Origin: JAAYCU01 sp964401335
Lineage (GTDB): Bacteria; Planctomycetota; Phycisphaerae; UBA1845; PWPN01
Assembly: GCA_964401335.1 (NCBI GenBank)
Contig: CAYNYK010000011.1
Coordinates: forward strand, 4,433-68,432
Direction of reading: 5' to 3'
DNA length: 64,000 bases
The number at the start of each line of letters is the position of its first letter. Position 1 is the first letter of the stretch. Below, piece by piece: positions 9,089 to 18,120 of the stretch. A program made the translations under genes and the position numbers. Below the pieces are notes generated by a model, which saw nothing but the letters and a program-made list of their open reading frames with translations, ran no database searches and was not told the origin of the DNA.

Positions 9089-11647
9089 ATGTTTACGCAA
9101 CCGTCATTGGGCCGCTTTTTATGCATTTTGGCGCCGCTTCTGCCTGCCTGGAGTCTCGCGGCTGGCGTGCAGGAAGTGGCTCTTACCGTTGAAGAACCGG
9201 CCGGGGTAGCCCGCCGTGCGGAAACCGTGGCTTGCGGGATTCCGTTCCCTCCCGGGTTATTGTCGGCCGATGCGGTTGAGGGTGGGCAGACGCGCCTGAC
9301 TCTGTTCACGGCGGATGACAAGGCCGTCCCCGCGCAATTCAAGATCACCTCAAAAAGGTCCGACGGCAGCGTGCGTTGGCTATTGATGGTTTTTCAGCAG
9401 GATATCGAGGCCCGCGCCCGTGTTGGCTATATACTTCGCTGGGCGGAGGCTTCGCCGGCGCCGCGACCGCACGGATCGGTCTGCGTCGAAAAAACCGAAC
9501 GCGGCTATCGAGTCGACAACGGATCGATGCGGTTCGAGATTCCGCTGTTCGGCCGATGCTTGATGGATAAGGTAGCCGTGCGGCAGGGCGCTGGCTCATG
9601 GCAAAACGTCTGTGATGATGGGGTCCATGCGCGTCTGACTCGGATGGAGGGCGGCGAATTCATATCCAAAGTCCAGGACATCATCCTCGAAGAAAACGGT
9701 CCCCTGCGGGCGACGATCAAGATCATCGGCGAGCATCTTAACGAAGATAACCAGCATCTTTTCGGCTTTGTTGCCCGGATTGAGGTTTACGCCGGACAAC
9801 GGGAGATCAAGCTTACTTATACTTTCATCAACGATCACCGGGACGGCGTTTTGCACCCTCATGAGCGCTATCACACCTATCTGCTCAACGAGCTGAAGAA
9901 TTTCAAATGGGTGGACAATCGCTGGGTGGACAAGACCCCTGAGGAAAAACTGCGTAACGAAGATGATTTGCTCAACGACAACTTCGGGGCTGTGCCGATC
10001 AAGACCGCTACCCTGCGTATGCCCTTCACGACGGCCTGTCGCCGCTATCGCCTGGGCATTGCGGGCGATTCGCCGATGGCGGGCAATCTGGGTGACGGCG
10101 TGGTTTTAACTCAAACCGGCCCGGCGGCGTACACGGATGAAGACGGGTGGCAGGCGATCCTGACGACGCTGGCCGATGGCACACCGATACGCACCTTCGA
10201 CCGAGCCCGTGGTTGGTTTGAACTCAACGATAACGGTTCCGGCGTTCGTTTGGCCGTCAAGTATTTCCCATTCTATCACCCAAAGAGAATAGTCCTTAAC
10301 GAACGGGCAATCGAAATTGATCTATGGAGCGACGCCGCGCCGATGATCCCGCCGGAACTCGGGTTCGCGAAAACCCACGAGATGTTGATAAGCTTCGGCG
10401 ACTTGACCGACGAACCCGACGGTGAACAGTTGCTGACCGCCCTTGAATCGCCGCTGTTGGCCGTCGCCTCGCCGCAGTGGTATGTCGATAGCGGTGTTTT
10501 TGGACGCATTGGCATCGCCGACATGGAGCGGTTCGCCGCGTTTGAGGAGAAACTTCTAGCGGATTTTCGGGGGTTCCCCGCCCATCGCGACCAGCACAAG
10601 GAGTACGGCCTGCGCAACTTCGGTGATCAGGCTTATGAGCGATACCCCCGTGGCTGGATTAACCAGGAATACGATTTTCTGTACGGAGCATTGATCCAGT
10701 TTATCCGTACCGGCCAACGAGTCTATTTCGACGAGGCGAATATCGGTTACGGACATTATGCCGATGTGGATATCCTGCACGTCTCAAACAACCCTCTCGC
10801 CGAAGGCGGGCCACACATGCATTTCACCGATCATGCCAAGGGCGAGGTGCATATCGGGCACGCTTTTGTCGAGGGGGTCTTCCTTCATTATTTCCTGACC
10901 GGCGATCCGAGAGCGCTGGAGGTTGGTCGCAGAATCGCCGACTTTTTCGTCAAGGTGGCCGCCTGGAAGGATTTCTCGGATTTTCGGGATGACGAGGAGC
11001 GGACCTACGGCTGGTCGCTGCGCAGTCTGGTGCCCGCCTGGCTGGCTACGGGAGATCCCAAATATCGGTTGGCGGCCGAAATGGTCGTCGAGCAGGCGTT
11101 GGCGAATCAAAACCCCGAAACGGGTAACTGGGACCATGATCTTTATCCCAACGAATGCCCGCATCGGCCGCTTTGTCGGGGCGGCAAGCCCTGGATGGTG
11201 GGGATTATCCAGAGCGGACTGAAACTCTATCATCAAACTTTTGCCGACCCACGGGTCAAAGACATGATTCTGAAAGCCGCCGATTGGCAGATTCGTGAGG
11301 GTTGGTGTGAAGCCGATGGCCAGGGCGGTTTCCGCTATATGACTTGCCGAAAATATCCACAGACCGATCCGGGCGGTGGCGGTCTCGATCTGCTGGAGGG
11401 GTTGCTTTACGCTTACGAAATATCCGGTGACAAAAAGTACGCCTATTACGGCCTGCGCGTTTTGGAAAACGAGCTGCCGAAAACCGGCACGCCCGCGGCC
11501 CCATCGGTTACCAGTGGACGATGGGTTCGGGCTTTGGTGGCTGGGATGGAATTCATTCATCGTTACGGCAACGAATTCTGGCGCGACGGCAAGGTGTATT
11601 TTGAGGAACTGTGCCCGGTCGCGAATTCTGGCCAGGCAACCCCATAA
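9089..11647 (+). CDS. secreted PL26-like exo-rhamnogalacturonan lyase (PcRGLX/YetA family)
   Basis: An 852-residue exported protein with a signal peptide of about 25 residues (cleavage near SLAAG). The order fits the PcRGLX/YetA family: an N-terminal RIFT-barrel-like part (AETVACGIPFPPGLL, DGSVRWLLMVF), a central beta-sandwich (RIEVYAGQREIKLTYTF), and a C-terminal alpha/alpha toroid (GPHMHFTDHAKGEVHIGHA, YGWSLRSLVPAWLATGD). Family members cleave rhamnogalacturonan I backbones by beta-elimination. It is the last gene of the plus-strand operon, 11 bases after the oxidoreductase. Family placement is from pattern memory; activity on pectin is inferred. Confidence 0.62.
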   Translation: MFTQPSLGRFLCILAPLLPAWSLAAGVQEVALTVEEPAGVARRAETVACGIPFPPGLLSADAVEGGQTRLTLFTADDKAVPAQFKITSKRSDGSVRWLLMVFQQDIEARARVGYILRWAEASPAPRPHGSVCVEKTERGYRVDNGSMRFEIPLFGRCLMDKVAVRQGAGSWQNVCDDGVHARLTRMEGGEFISKVQDIILEENGPLRATIKIIGEHLNEDNQHLFGFVARIEVYAGQREIKLTYTFINDHRDGVLHPHERYHTYLLNELKNFKWVDNRWVDKTPEEKLRNEDDLLNDNFGAVPIKTATLRMPFTTACRRYRLGIAGDSPMAGNLGDGVVLTQTGPAAYTDEDGWQAILTTLADGTPIRTFDRARGWFELNDNGSGVRLAVKYFPFYHPKRIVLNERAIEIDLWSDAAPMIPPELGFAKTHEMLISFGDLTDEPDGEQLLTALESPLLAVASPQWYVDSGVFGRIGIADMERFAAFEEKLLADFRGFPAHRDQHKEYGLRNFGDQAYERYPRGWINQEYDFLYGALIQFIRTGQRVYFDEANIGYGHYADVDILHVSNNPLAEGGPHMHFTDHAKGEVHIGHAFVEGVFLHYFLTGDPRALEVGRRIADFFVKVAAWKDFSDFRDDEERTYGWSLRSLVPAWLATGDPKYRLAAEMVVEQALANQNPETGNWDHDLYPNECPHRPLCRGGKPWMVGIIQSGLKLYHQTFADPRVKDMILKAADWQIREGWCEADGQGGFRYMTCRKYPQTDPGGGGLDLLEGLLYAYEISGDKKYAYYGLRVLENELPKTGTPAAPSVTSGRWVRALVAGMEFIHRYGNEFWRDGKVYFEELCPVANSGQATP

Positions 11648-11669
11648 GCATGCCGCGCAGTGATTAACA

Positions 11670-11698
11670 TTAACGTTTCGGTCATAGGATGATATAAT
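11670..11698 (+). promoter_or_regulatory. sigma-70-type promoter before the aminotransferase
   Basis: A perfect TATAAT (11693-11698) follows TTAACG (11670-11675) with a 17-base spacer. It lies about 115 bases before the aminotransferase ATG and shortly after the end of the lyase gene, which argues that the aminotransferase operon has its own transcription start. Confidence 0.5.
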
Positions 11699-11812
11699 GC
11701 CTGTGCTTTATCCATGCCCCGGCTTTTTACATGAGCTGGCGAATGACGATGGAATGTCTATCGGATAACATGATTTATTCGCAAGACCGCACAACGAAAG
11801 GTTGCACCGAGC

Positions 11813-13138
11813 ATGAAACAGCGCAAGTTTGCCTCCGTGAAAGACACCTTGCCGGGCCCCAACTCCCGCAAGTACATGGAAATGTCGGAAAAGTACGAGG
11901 CCCAGTGCATGGGCTATCAGGCCCCGCTGGTCTGGGACAAGGCCGCCGGTTGTCTGGTGACCGACGTGGACGGCAACCGGTACATCGACTGGACTTCCGG
12001 CGTGCTGGTCACCAACGTCGGCCACTGCCACCCCACGCTGGTCCGGGCCATTCAGGAATCGGCGGCCAAGCTGCTTAACTGCTATGATTTCCCCACGGCC
12101 GCACGAGTCAAGCTGGTCAAAAAGCTGGTTGAATCCATGCCGGACAATCTGGACCGAGCATTCCTGCTTTCCACCGGCAGCGAAGGGATCGAATCCGCCC
12201 TGCGGGTGGCCAAGCGGTACACGGGCAACTACGAGGTGATCTCTTTTTACGGTGGTTTCCACGGCCGCACCTGGGGCGGGATGACTGCCGGAGGCCTGAG
12301 CGGGATCAAGAAAAAATACGGCCCGCTCATTCCAGGCGCGATTCGCGTACCCTACCCTTACTGCTACCGATGTCCGCTGGGTAAGGATAAGGAAACCTGT
12401 GGGATGGCCTGCCTCGACTTTATCGATACCACCGTCCGGGCGTGCAGTACGGGCAATCTAGCGGCCGTCCTCGTCGAACCCTACCAGGGAGCGGCGGGCT
12501 TTGTTTTTCCGCCCGAAGGATGGCTTACCAAACTCGAACAGTGGCTACGGGCCAACAAGCTGGTCTTTATTCTCGACGAGGTCCAGTCCTCTTTTGGTCG
12601 CACCGGTAAGATGTACGCCCTGGAATGGGAAAACCTGCGGCCGGACATGGTCGTGCTCGGCAAGGGGATCGGTTCGGGGTTTCCTCTGTCGGCACTAGTG
12701 GCAAACTCGAAAGTTATCGGGGCCCTCGGCAAAGGCGAAATGAGCAGTACCTATGGCGGCAATCCGGTTTCCGGCGACGCAGGATTGGCGGTCTTCGAGA
12801 TATTTGAAACGGAAAAACTCGTGGAGCGTTCCCTGAAAATGGGAGAAATCCTTAAACAGGGTCTTTTGCGTATTCAGGAAAAATGTCCGTACCTCGGCGA
12901 CGTGCGCGGGCGCGGTCTGGTGATGGGTCTGGAATTTGTCCGCGATAAGAAAACCAAGGAGCCCGCCCCCGACATTACCCGCAAGGTCATCAACCTGGCC
13001 GCCCAGAAGGGCTTGCTGGTCGGTTCGGTCGGCGTTTTCGGCAATGTGATTCGCGTAGCCCCGCCGCTGGTTATCAGCGAAGAGGAAATCACCGAATCGC
13101 TCGAGATCATGGAAGAAGTCCTGACGGAGGTGCATTGA
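11813..13138 (+). CDS. class-III PLP-dependent aminotransferase (GabT-like)
   Basis: A 441-residue enzyme with all class-III landmarks: STGSEGIESALRVAKR for phosphate binding, FYGGFHGRTWG, the DEVQSSFGRTG segment whose Asp pairs with the PLP ring nitrogen, and the Schiff-base Lys in VLGKGIGSGFPLSAL (about residue 284). It would transfer an omega-amino group (4-aminobutyrate, ornithine or similar) to a keto acid. A four-Cys cluster, PYCYRCPLGKDKETCGMAC (from about residue 182), could bind a metal or be structural. The Shine-Dalgarno is weak. It is followed after 2 bases by an M20 amidohydrolase, so the two are coupled. Exact substrate unresolved. Confidence 0.85.
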   Translation: MKQRKFASVKDTLPGPNSRKYMEMSEKYEAQCMGYQAPLVWDKAAGCLVTDVDGNRYIDWTSGVLVTNVGHCHPTLVRAIQESAAKLLNCYDFPTAARVKLVKKLVESMPDNLDRAFLLSTGSEGIESALRVAKRYTGNYEVISFYGGFHGRTWGGMTAGGLSGIKKKYGPLIPGAIRVPYPYCYRCPLGKDKETCGMACLDFIDTTVRACSTGNLAAVLVEPYQGAAGFVFPPEGWLTKLEQWLRANKLVFILDEVQSSFGRTGKMYALEWENLRPDMVVLGKGIGSGFPLSALVANSKVIGALGKGEMSSTYGGNPVSGDAGLAVFEIFETEKLVERSLKMGEILKQGLLRIQEKCPYLGDVRGRGLVMGLEFVRDKKTKEPAPDITRKVINLAAQKGLLVGSVGVFGNVIRVAPPLVISEEEITESLEIMEEVLTEVH

Positions 13139-13140
13139 TT

Positions 13141-14373
13141 ATGCCCGATGATCTCGCCCGTTTGCTGGCCGCCGTCGACCATCATCGCGCAGATGCCGAG
13201 AAGTTTTTGATCCAACTGATCGGTTTCCCCAGCACCCCGGGTCAAGAGGAGCAGGCCTGCACTTTTTTGGCCGAGCAGTTTGCGGCCGCAAAGGCTCATG
13301 TCGAAAAAATCGCTCTGTCCGATGATCTCCGTAACGATGAAGACTACAGCACCCCTATTCCCGATCTGCATTATGACGGCCGCCATAACCTGCGGCTGAC
13401 TCTGCCCGGCTATGGAGACAAGACCGTCGTCTTCAATACGCACATGGACGTGGTGCCGGCGGCGCAAGAGGCTTTTCGCGGGCATTGCGAAAACGGCATC
13501 GTTTACGGACGCGGGGCCTGCGATGCAAAAGGCCAGATCGCCACCCTCTACTTGCTTGCCCGGGCGCTGGCCGAGAGCGGGGTGAAACTTCCGGTCAACG
13601 TGGTGATCCATCTGGTGGTCGAGGAGGAATGCGGCGGCAACGGCACCTTGGCCATGATCCGCCGGGGCGAGCAGGCCGACGCGGCCATCGTGCTCGAACC
13701 GACGGGGCTACGGATTTTCACTTCGGTACGCGGCGCCGTCTGGTTCCGTTTGACCTGCCATAGCGCCGCGGGGCATAGCGGCGTAGCCCGCAACGTCCCG
13801 ACCGCGCTGGAACTGGCCGTCGAGGCCATGCAGGTGTTGCGTGACTACCATAAGCAATTGCTCGCCGCCTCCAAGGGTATCCCGTTATTCGACGCCTACG
13901 AAAACCCCATGCCGTTGACCATAGGCCAGCTTAACGCGGGGCGCTGGCCGGCCTCGCGACCGGAGGAGGCTACCTTGGCCGGTGTACTCGGCCTTTTGCC
14001 CAACAAGAACCGTTATCAGGTGATGGAGGAGATGCGACAGGCCCTGAAAACCAAGGGGAGCCCATCCCTGGCCGATAGCCACAGCCTTGAATTCACCTAT
14101 CGTCATGACGCCAATGTGCTGAATCCGGAACATGTGCTGCCCCGCGCGTTGCTGGCCGCCTGCGCGGAGGAAAAAGCCGAAACGAAAATCGACTGTATGA
14201 CCGCCTCGTGTGATGCATGGCTCTATAATAATCAGCTTGAAATCCCGACGGTCGTTATGGGGCCGGGCGACCTGAAGTATGCCCATTCGCTCAATGAACA
14301 GATCGGCTTCGACGAGATTTTGCAGGCCGCCCGCGTGTTTCTGCGGTTTTTAGCAGGCTCTGCGAAGGCGTGA
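13141..14373 (+). CDS. M20 family metallo-amidohydrolase (ArgE/DapE-like)
   Basis: Di-zinc peptidase or deacylase of about 410 residues. The metal and catalytic motifs are in order: NTHMDVVPA (His and catalytic Asp), GRGACDAKGQ (bridging Asp), VVEEECGGNG (general-base Glu and metal Glu), VLEPTG, and the final metal His in YAHSLNEQIG. The middle dimerisation domain (SAAGHSGVARN) is present. ATG 13141 is preferred, ten bases after GGAGG, over an in-frame TTG at 13135. It likely removes an acyl or aminoacyl group from the compound handled by the upstream aminotransferase; this is inferred from coupling. Confidence 0.82.
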   Translation: MPDDLARLLAAVDHHRADAEKFLIQLIGFPSTPGQEEQACTFLAEQFAAAKAHVEKIALSDDLRNDEDYSTPIPDLHYDGRHNLRLTLPGYGDKTVVFNTHMDVVPAAQEAFRGHCENGIVYGRGACDAKGQIATLYLLARALAESGVKLPVNVVIHLVVEEECGGNGTLAMIRRGEQADAAIVLEPTGLRIFTSVRGAVWFRLTCHSAAGHSGVARNVPTALELAVEAMQVLRDYHKQLLAASKGIPLFDAYENPMPLTIGQLNAGRWPASRPEEATLAGVLGLLPNKNRYQVMEEMRQALKTKGSPSLADSHSLEFTYRHDANVLNPEHVLPRALLAACAEEKAETKIDCMTASCDAWLYNNQLEIPTVVMGPGDLKYAHSLNEQIGFDEILQAARVFLRFLAGSAKA

Positions 14374-14408
14374 TTCATGATGCGGGCTTGTGTTGATTGT
14401 CAGGAACA

Positions 14409-14500
14409 TGATGGAGAGAAAGAGAGACCGAGGGACAGAGAGATATCGATCATAGGATTCTCTCCCTCTCTTCGTCCCTCCATCCCTCTGTCATCTTCCC
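14409..14500. repeat. purine-rich/pyrimidine-rich imperfect inverted repeat
   Basis: The gap before the alcohol dehydrogenase holds a GA-rich arm (14409-14443) and a CT-rich arm (14458-14500) that are imperfect reverse complements. Related GA-rich or CT-rich tracts occur at 32759-32790 and 59611-59667, with recurring GAGGGA and GATGGAG words, suggesting a dispersed low-complexity intergenic element. Confidence 0.45.
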
Positions 14501-14527
14501 CGCGTGAACCCTTACAGGAACGAAAAA

Positions 14528-15577
14528 ATGTCCGAAACCATGCTGGCCCTGGTGAAAACGAAAAAAGGTGTGGGCAACATCGAGTTGCTGGAGCGGCCGA
14601 AACCGTCGCCGGGCGAAGGCGAGGTATTGATCGAGGTCCACGCCTGCGGCGTCTGCGGCACGGACATCCATGTCAAGCATGATCGCTTTCCCTACTGGCC
14701 GCCGGTGATCCTGGGACATGAATTCGCCGGGCGAATCTTGGAACTCGGGCCGGGGACGAAGCTTTATCAGATCGGCGATCGCGTGGTGGGTGAGCCGCAC
14801 ACGCGGGCGTGCGGGCATTGTCACCTGTGCCGCACGGGGAATATTCAAATCTGCCCCGATAAGCGTTCACCCGGTTGGGGTATCGACGGAGCCATGGCCC
14901 GCTGGCTGGTTATGCCCGAAAAACTCCTGCACGCTATCCCCGATTCGATGAGTTACACCGAGGCCGCTTTGGTCGAGCCGACCGCCAATGTGGTCAGCGA
15001 TGTTCTGGAACGGGCAAAGGTGGAAGGCGGGGACTACGTGGTCGTGCTGGGCCCCGGGCCGATCGGCCTGCTGGCCGGTCTGGCCGCCAAGGCCGCTGGC
15101 GCCCGCGAAGTGCTCATGATCGGCACCGAGAAAGATGAAGAAATTCGTTTATCCAAGGCCCGTGAACTGGGCATGGATACGTTCGTGATCGGCCATCAAG
15201 GCGATCCGATCGCCGCGGTGATGGATCGTACCCGCGGGATCGGGGCCGATCTGGTCATCGAATGCAGTGGCGCAGCCCCGGCCATCGCCCTCGGCATCGA
15301 TCTGGTCCGCAAGCTCGGCCGTTTTTGTGCGATCGGTCTGACCGGTCAGGAAAAAACCAGCTTCCCCTACGACAAGGCCATGTTCAAGGTCTGCACCATC
15401 ATCTGTAACTTGTCCACCCTCTACGCCAGTTGGGACCGGGCCATCAGCCTGATCGCCACCGGGCAAATCCCCGCCGGCAAGTTGATCTCCCACGCCGAGC
15501 CACTGACCAACTGGGAAAAAGTCTTCGACGACATCGAAAACCTGCGGGCGTTGAAGGCCGTCCTATTACCCTTGTAA
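14528..15577 (+). CDS. zinc-dependent alcohol/polyol dehydrogenase (MDR family)
   Basis: A 349-residue medium-chain dehydrogenase. Catalytic zinc ligands sit in CGVCGTDIHVKH and GHEFAG; the structural zinc lobe is complete with four Cys in CGHCHLCRTGNIQIC. The NAD-binding Rossmann motif reads VLGPGPIGLLAGLAAK. It is most like threonine 3-dehydrogenase, sorbitol dehydrogenase and related enzymes. The ATG at 14528 follows AGGAA by seven bases; a GTG at 14504 is less likely. It is separated from the M20 gene by a 154-base gap containing the inverted repeat, so co-transcription is likely but not certain. Confidence 0.85.
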   Translation: MSETMLALVKTKKGVGNIELLERPKPSPGEGEVLIEVHACGVCGTDIHVKHDRFPYWPPVILGHEFAGRILELGPGTKLYQIGDRVVGEPHTRACGHCHLCRTGNIQICPDKRSPGWGIDGAMARWLVMPEKLLHAIPDSMSYTEAALVEPTANVVSDVLERAKVEGGDYVVVLGPGPIGLLAGLAAKAAGAREVLMIGTEKDEEIRLSKARELGMDTFVIGHQGDPIAAVMDRTRGIGADLVIECSGAAPAIALGIDLVRKLGRFCAIGLTGQEKTSFPYDKAMFKVCTIICNLSTLYASWDRAISLIATGQIPAGKLISHAEPLTNWEKVFDDIENLRALKAVLLPL

Positions 15578-15603
15578 AAGAAGTATTGACGACCACCTTA
15601 CGA

Positions 15604-16020
15604 TCCGAGCTCCGAGCGTCCGTGCGTGGTTCCAATACGAACCCGCACGTAACGGACCGGTCGCGAATATCTCATCGCTATCGGATACTCCCAAAACAAA
15701 TGTTTCGCTATTGATAAGGTTACGTTGGACAACTCCGGCCCACTCGCTTCGCATCCGATGAACAGCAACACGTTGCCCACGGTTCCGCTCTCGTCTCGCG
15801 AACGTAACTTTTGCACTTCGACATGAAAATGCTTTATCGTCGCAGACGGGGTCGTCCGTGGAAATTTTGGTCTGAAATGGCGTGTAGCGTCGACCTTTGA
15901 AGAAAATCGGCCCGGGCGCTATCGTCAAGGCTGCCACCTCTTCGATCTGCAAAATTTGGGCCAAGGTGCCGATCCGTTTGTTGAAAGAAATTCAGGTTGC
16001 ATTGTTCGACAATCATGGCA
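15604..16020 (-). pseudogene. decayed protein-coding remnant downstream of smpB
   Basis: Two minus-strand reading frames look protein-like and join head to tail. One (about 15845-15964) reads with blocks such as APGPIFFKGRRYTPFQTK; the next (about 15604-15842) continues with HFHVEVQKLRSRDESG and VGNVLLFIGCEASGPEL and ends with RPVRYVRVRIGTTHG. A frameshift near 15843 separates them, and an in-frame stop lies upstream near 15995. I do not recognise the family. Sequencing error or a non-coding stretch remains possible. Confidence 0.3.
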
Positions 16021-16027
16021 GGTCCGT

Positions 16028-16501
16028 TTACCACGACTTACGGGACATGGCCCGATCGATCTCCCGCTGATGGTCGCGTTTACGCATGCTTTGTCTTTTG
16101 TCATAGCTTTTTTTACCGGTCGCCAGTCCCAGTTCGACCTTGGCCAGACCTCGCGAATTAAAAAAAATACTTAGCGGTATCAGGGTTACGCCCTTTTGTT
16201 GCAGATCGCTGGACAATTTTCTCAGTTCCCTGCGGTGCAGGAGGAGTCGGCGGCTGCGTTGAGGATCATGGTTGCGGTCCGCGGCCGGCGGATAACGGTC
16301 GATCTGGCATCCGTAAAGCATTGCCTTATAACCATTTATGCGCACAAAAGCATCCGTAAGCTGCGCTTGGCCTTGCCGAAGGCTTTTTACTTCCGTACCG
16401 ACCAAAATAATACCGGCTTCCACCGTCTGGTGGATAAAATAGTCGTGCCGGGCCTTTTTATTGAGAATCCGGCGCGCTGGTTGTTCGGGCTTTTTTGCCA
16501 T
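16028..16501 (-). CDS. smpB: SsrA-binding protein SmpB
   Basis: A small basic RNA-binding protein of 157 residues that partners tmRNA to rescue stalled ribosomes. Diagnostic blocks are ILNKKARHDYFI near the N-terminus, GIILVGTEVKSLRQGQAQL, HRRELRKL and GLAKVELGLATGKKSYDKR; the lysine- and arginine-rich C-terminal tail (KRDHQREIDRAM) that inserts into the decoding centre is intact. ATG 16501 (MAKKPEQ) is chosen; an upstream start at 16522 would add seven residues. No ssrA gene was found beside it. Confidence 0.95.
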   Translation of the reverse strand: MAKKPEQPARRILNKKARHDYFIHQTVEAGIILVGTEVKSLRQGQAQLTDAFVRINGYKAMLYGCQIDRYPPAADRNHDPQRSRRLLLHRRELRKLSSDLQQKGVTLIPLSIFFNSRGLAKVELGLATGKKSYDKRQSMRKRDHQREIDRAMSRKSW

Positions 16502-16701
16502 AAGTCGATATTTACCAGTCAATTAGGCCGATATATCATAAGCTGTTGTATCAGCCTTTGTGCCGAACCGAACGGCCGGCCTCTTTTGATTGTAATAATG
16601 ATTGCCCCCGAACGCCATGCGTCATGCAACTGGACGGGGCGGGGTCGGTATAATAGGCTGATGAGCCAATCATCAACCTGGCAAATTGAGGATTATTTCG
16701 G

Positions 16702-17295
16702 TTGACCAGGAACAGAGAAAAGAAGTTGGTCGCGGAGGCCCGCAAGGGGTCCGAGGATGCCGCGCGCTATCTGGTAGACGCGCATAAGGATCGTTTATTT
16801 GCTTTTGTCTGGCGAATCATGCGGAGGCACGATGAAGCCGAAGATATCTGTCAGGAGGCTTTTCTCCGGGCCTTCAGTTCGCTGGACTCGTTTTCCTCGG
16901 AGTATCGATTTAGCACGTGGCTGTTCACCATCGGGTATCGCCTGTGTCTGAATCAGCTTCGGCGGCGTAAGTCGCTGACCGGCGAAATGGATTTCGCGAT
17001 GCTGGCCTCGTCGGAACCGGATGCGGCCTTGCGTCTGGCCGAAAGCGAGGACGCGCGGCTGATGAAAAAGAAAGTTTGGGAGGCCGTCGATCGTTTATCG
17101 CCCCCGCAGAAGGCCGCGGTGATGTTGTTTTATCGGGAAGGTATGAGTTGTGAGGAAATTGCCCGGACCCTGGAGATACCCATGGCTACCGTCAAGAGCC
17201 ATCTGCATCGTGCGCGGGGCCGGTTGCGTGATTCGTTAGCCACATTGGTCAAGGACTGGACGCAAATTCCGTCGCTGAGAGAAGTCGCGTCATGA
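16702..17295 (+). CDS. ECF-type RNA polymerase sigma factor
   Basis: A 197-residue sigma factor with region 2 (DEAEDICQEAFLRAFSSLDSF, split as DEAEDICQEAF and LRAFSSL) and region 4 helix-turn-helix (CEEIARTLEIPMATVKSHL). Region 3 is absent, as in the ECF group. The only possible start is TTG at 16702, since an in-frame stop lies at 16687; GAGGA is nine bases upstream. The last four bases overlap the start of the anti-sigma gene (ATGA), so expression is coupled and the cognate pair is clear. The target regulon is unknown; the following PDZ gene is a candidate. Confidence 0.9.
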   Translation: MTRNREKKLVAEARKGSEDAARYLVDAHKDRLFAFVWRIMRRHDEAEDICQEAFLRAFSSLDSFSSEYRFSTWLFTIGYRLCLNQLRRRKSLTGEMDFAMLASSEPDAALRLAESEDARLMKKKVWEAVDRLSPPQKAAVMLFYREGMSCEEIARTLEIPMATVKSHLHRARGRLRDSLATLVKDWTQIPSLREVAS

Positions 17296-18032
17296 TTACT
17301 TGTCAGAACGCTCGAGATTTGTTTGACCGCTATTTGGATGGCGAGTTATCTCCCACCTTGCAGACGGAGCTGCACGCCCACTGCCTCCAGTGTCTCTCCT
17401 GCCAGAATGAGCTGGCCATGCTGGAGACCTGCGGGGACGTGATCGCCCTGGACCGGAGCGAGCCGCGTTTAAGCGACTCGTTTACGGATCGGGTATTGGC
17501 CGCCCGGCGAGGACAACTGGTTCGTCCGCCGCGGCGCTGGCCTTTGGTCCTGGCCCGGGCCGGCCTGCCGCTGGCGGCCGCCGCCAGTATTACTTTGGCC
17601 ATTCTGTTCACCATGCCCGCGGACAATGCCCGAACCATCACCGCCGGTGCCAAAGTGGCCCAGCCTCAGGAAGTCCAGAATTTCCTTATCCCCGACGGCG
17701 GCGCGAGTCGAAGCAAAGAGGCCTTGAAAGAACTCAAAATGACGCCAAAGGTGGCCTCCACTGGTTTTATCAACGAGTTGCTGACCCCGCTGATTGAACA
17801 GAGCCGGATGACGATGGAGCGCACCTTGCGCGGCACCGAGGACCTCAAATTTTTGATCCAACGGGGTTTCATCGACGGGAACCAGCCGTTGCAGGAATTG
17901 TGGCAGGCGACCCAGGGAGAAATACCGTCCTTGGAAACGTCGGAAAGCGCCGGAGCTCCATTGAAATGGTGGGAAACACCCATGGTGGTTCCTTTGGAGC
18001 CGGCGGAGCAGGAACCCTTGGAAGCGCTTTGA
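17292..18032 (+). CDS. zinc-finger anti-sigma factor, membrane-anchored
   Basis: The N-terminal ZAS domain has Cys4 and the HxxxCxxC signature at His30, Cys34 and Cys37 (HAHCLQCLSC), which in this family binds zinc and sequesters the ECF sigma factor. A transmembrane helix (about residues 88-108, LPLAAAASITLAILFTM) follows, then an extracytoplasmic region of about 135 residues with no recognised domain. It overlaps the sigma gene by four bases. Release is probably triggered by an envelope signal, by analogy with other ZAS systems. Confidence 0.85.
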   Translation: MITCQNARDLFDRYLDGELSPTLQTELHAHCLQCLSCQNELAMLETCGDVIALDRSEPRLSDSFTDRVLAARRGQLVRPPRRWPLVLARAGLPLAAAASITLAILFTMPADNARTITAGAKVAQPQEVQNFLIPDGGASRSKEALKELKMTPKVASTGFINELLTPLIEQSRMTMERTLRGTEDLKFLIQRGFIDGNQPLQELWQATQGEIPSLETSESAGAPLKWWETPMVVPLEPAEQEPLEAL

Positions 18033-18060
18033 GCAGGGTGCTCATTCCGAGATTGCATGG

Positions 18061-18097
18061 TGACCGGGCCATCGGCAAATGTCCCGGTCATTTTCTT
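18061..18097 (+). terminator. intrinsic terminator after the sigma/anti-sigma pair
   Basis: TGACCGGG (18061-18068) pairs with CCCGGTCA (18083-18090), followed by TTTTCTT. It lies 28 bases after the anti-sigma stop and would separate it from the PDZ gene. Confidence 0.55.
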
Positions 18098-18120
18098 ATA
18101 GGCGTTGACAGGGGTGCTGC

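Noticed and set aside
15620..15648. Terminator hairpin after the alcohol dehydrogenase
   Set aside because: A 10-base stem exists but no T-tract follows, and it lies within the decayed coding frame of the other strand.
15578..16027. tmRNA (ssrA) gene next to smpB
   Set aside because: No TPsiC-like GGTTCGA end or tag-coding frame on either strand; the stretch reads as decayed coding sequence.
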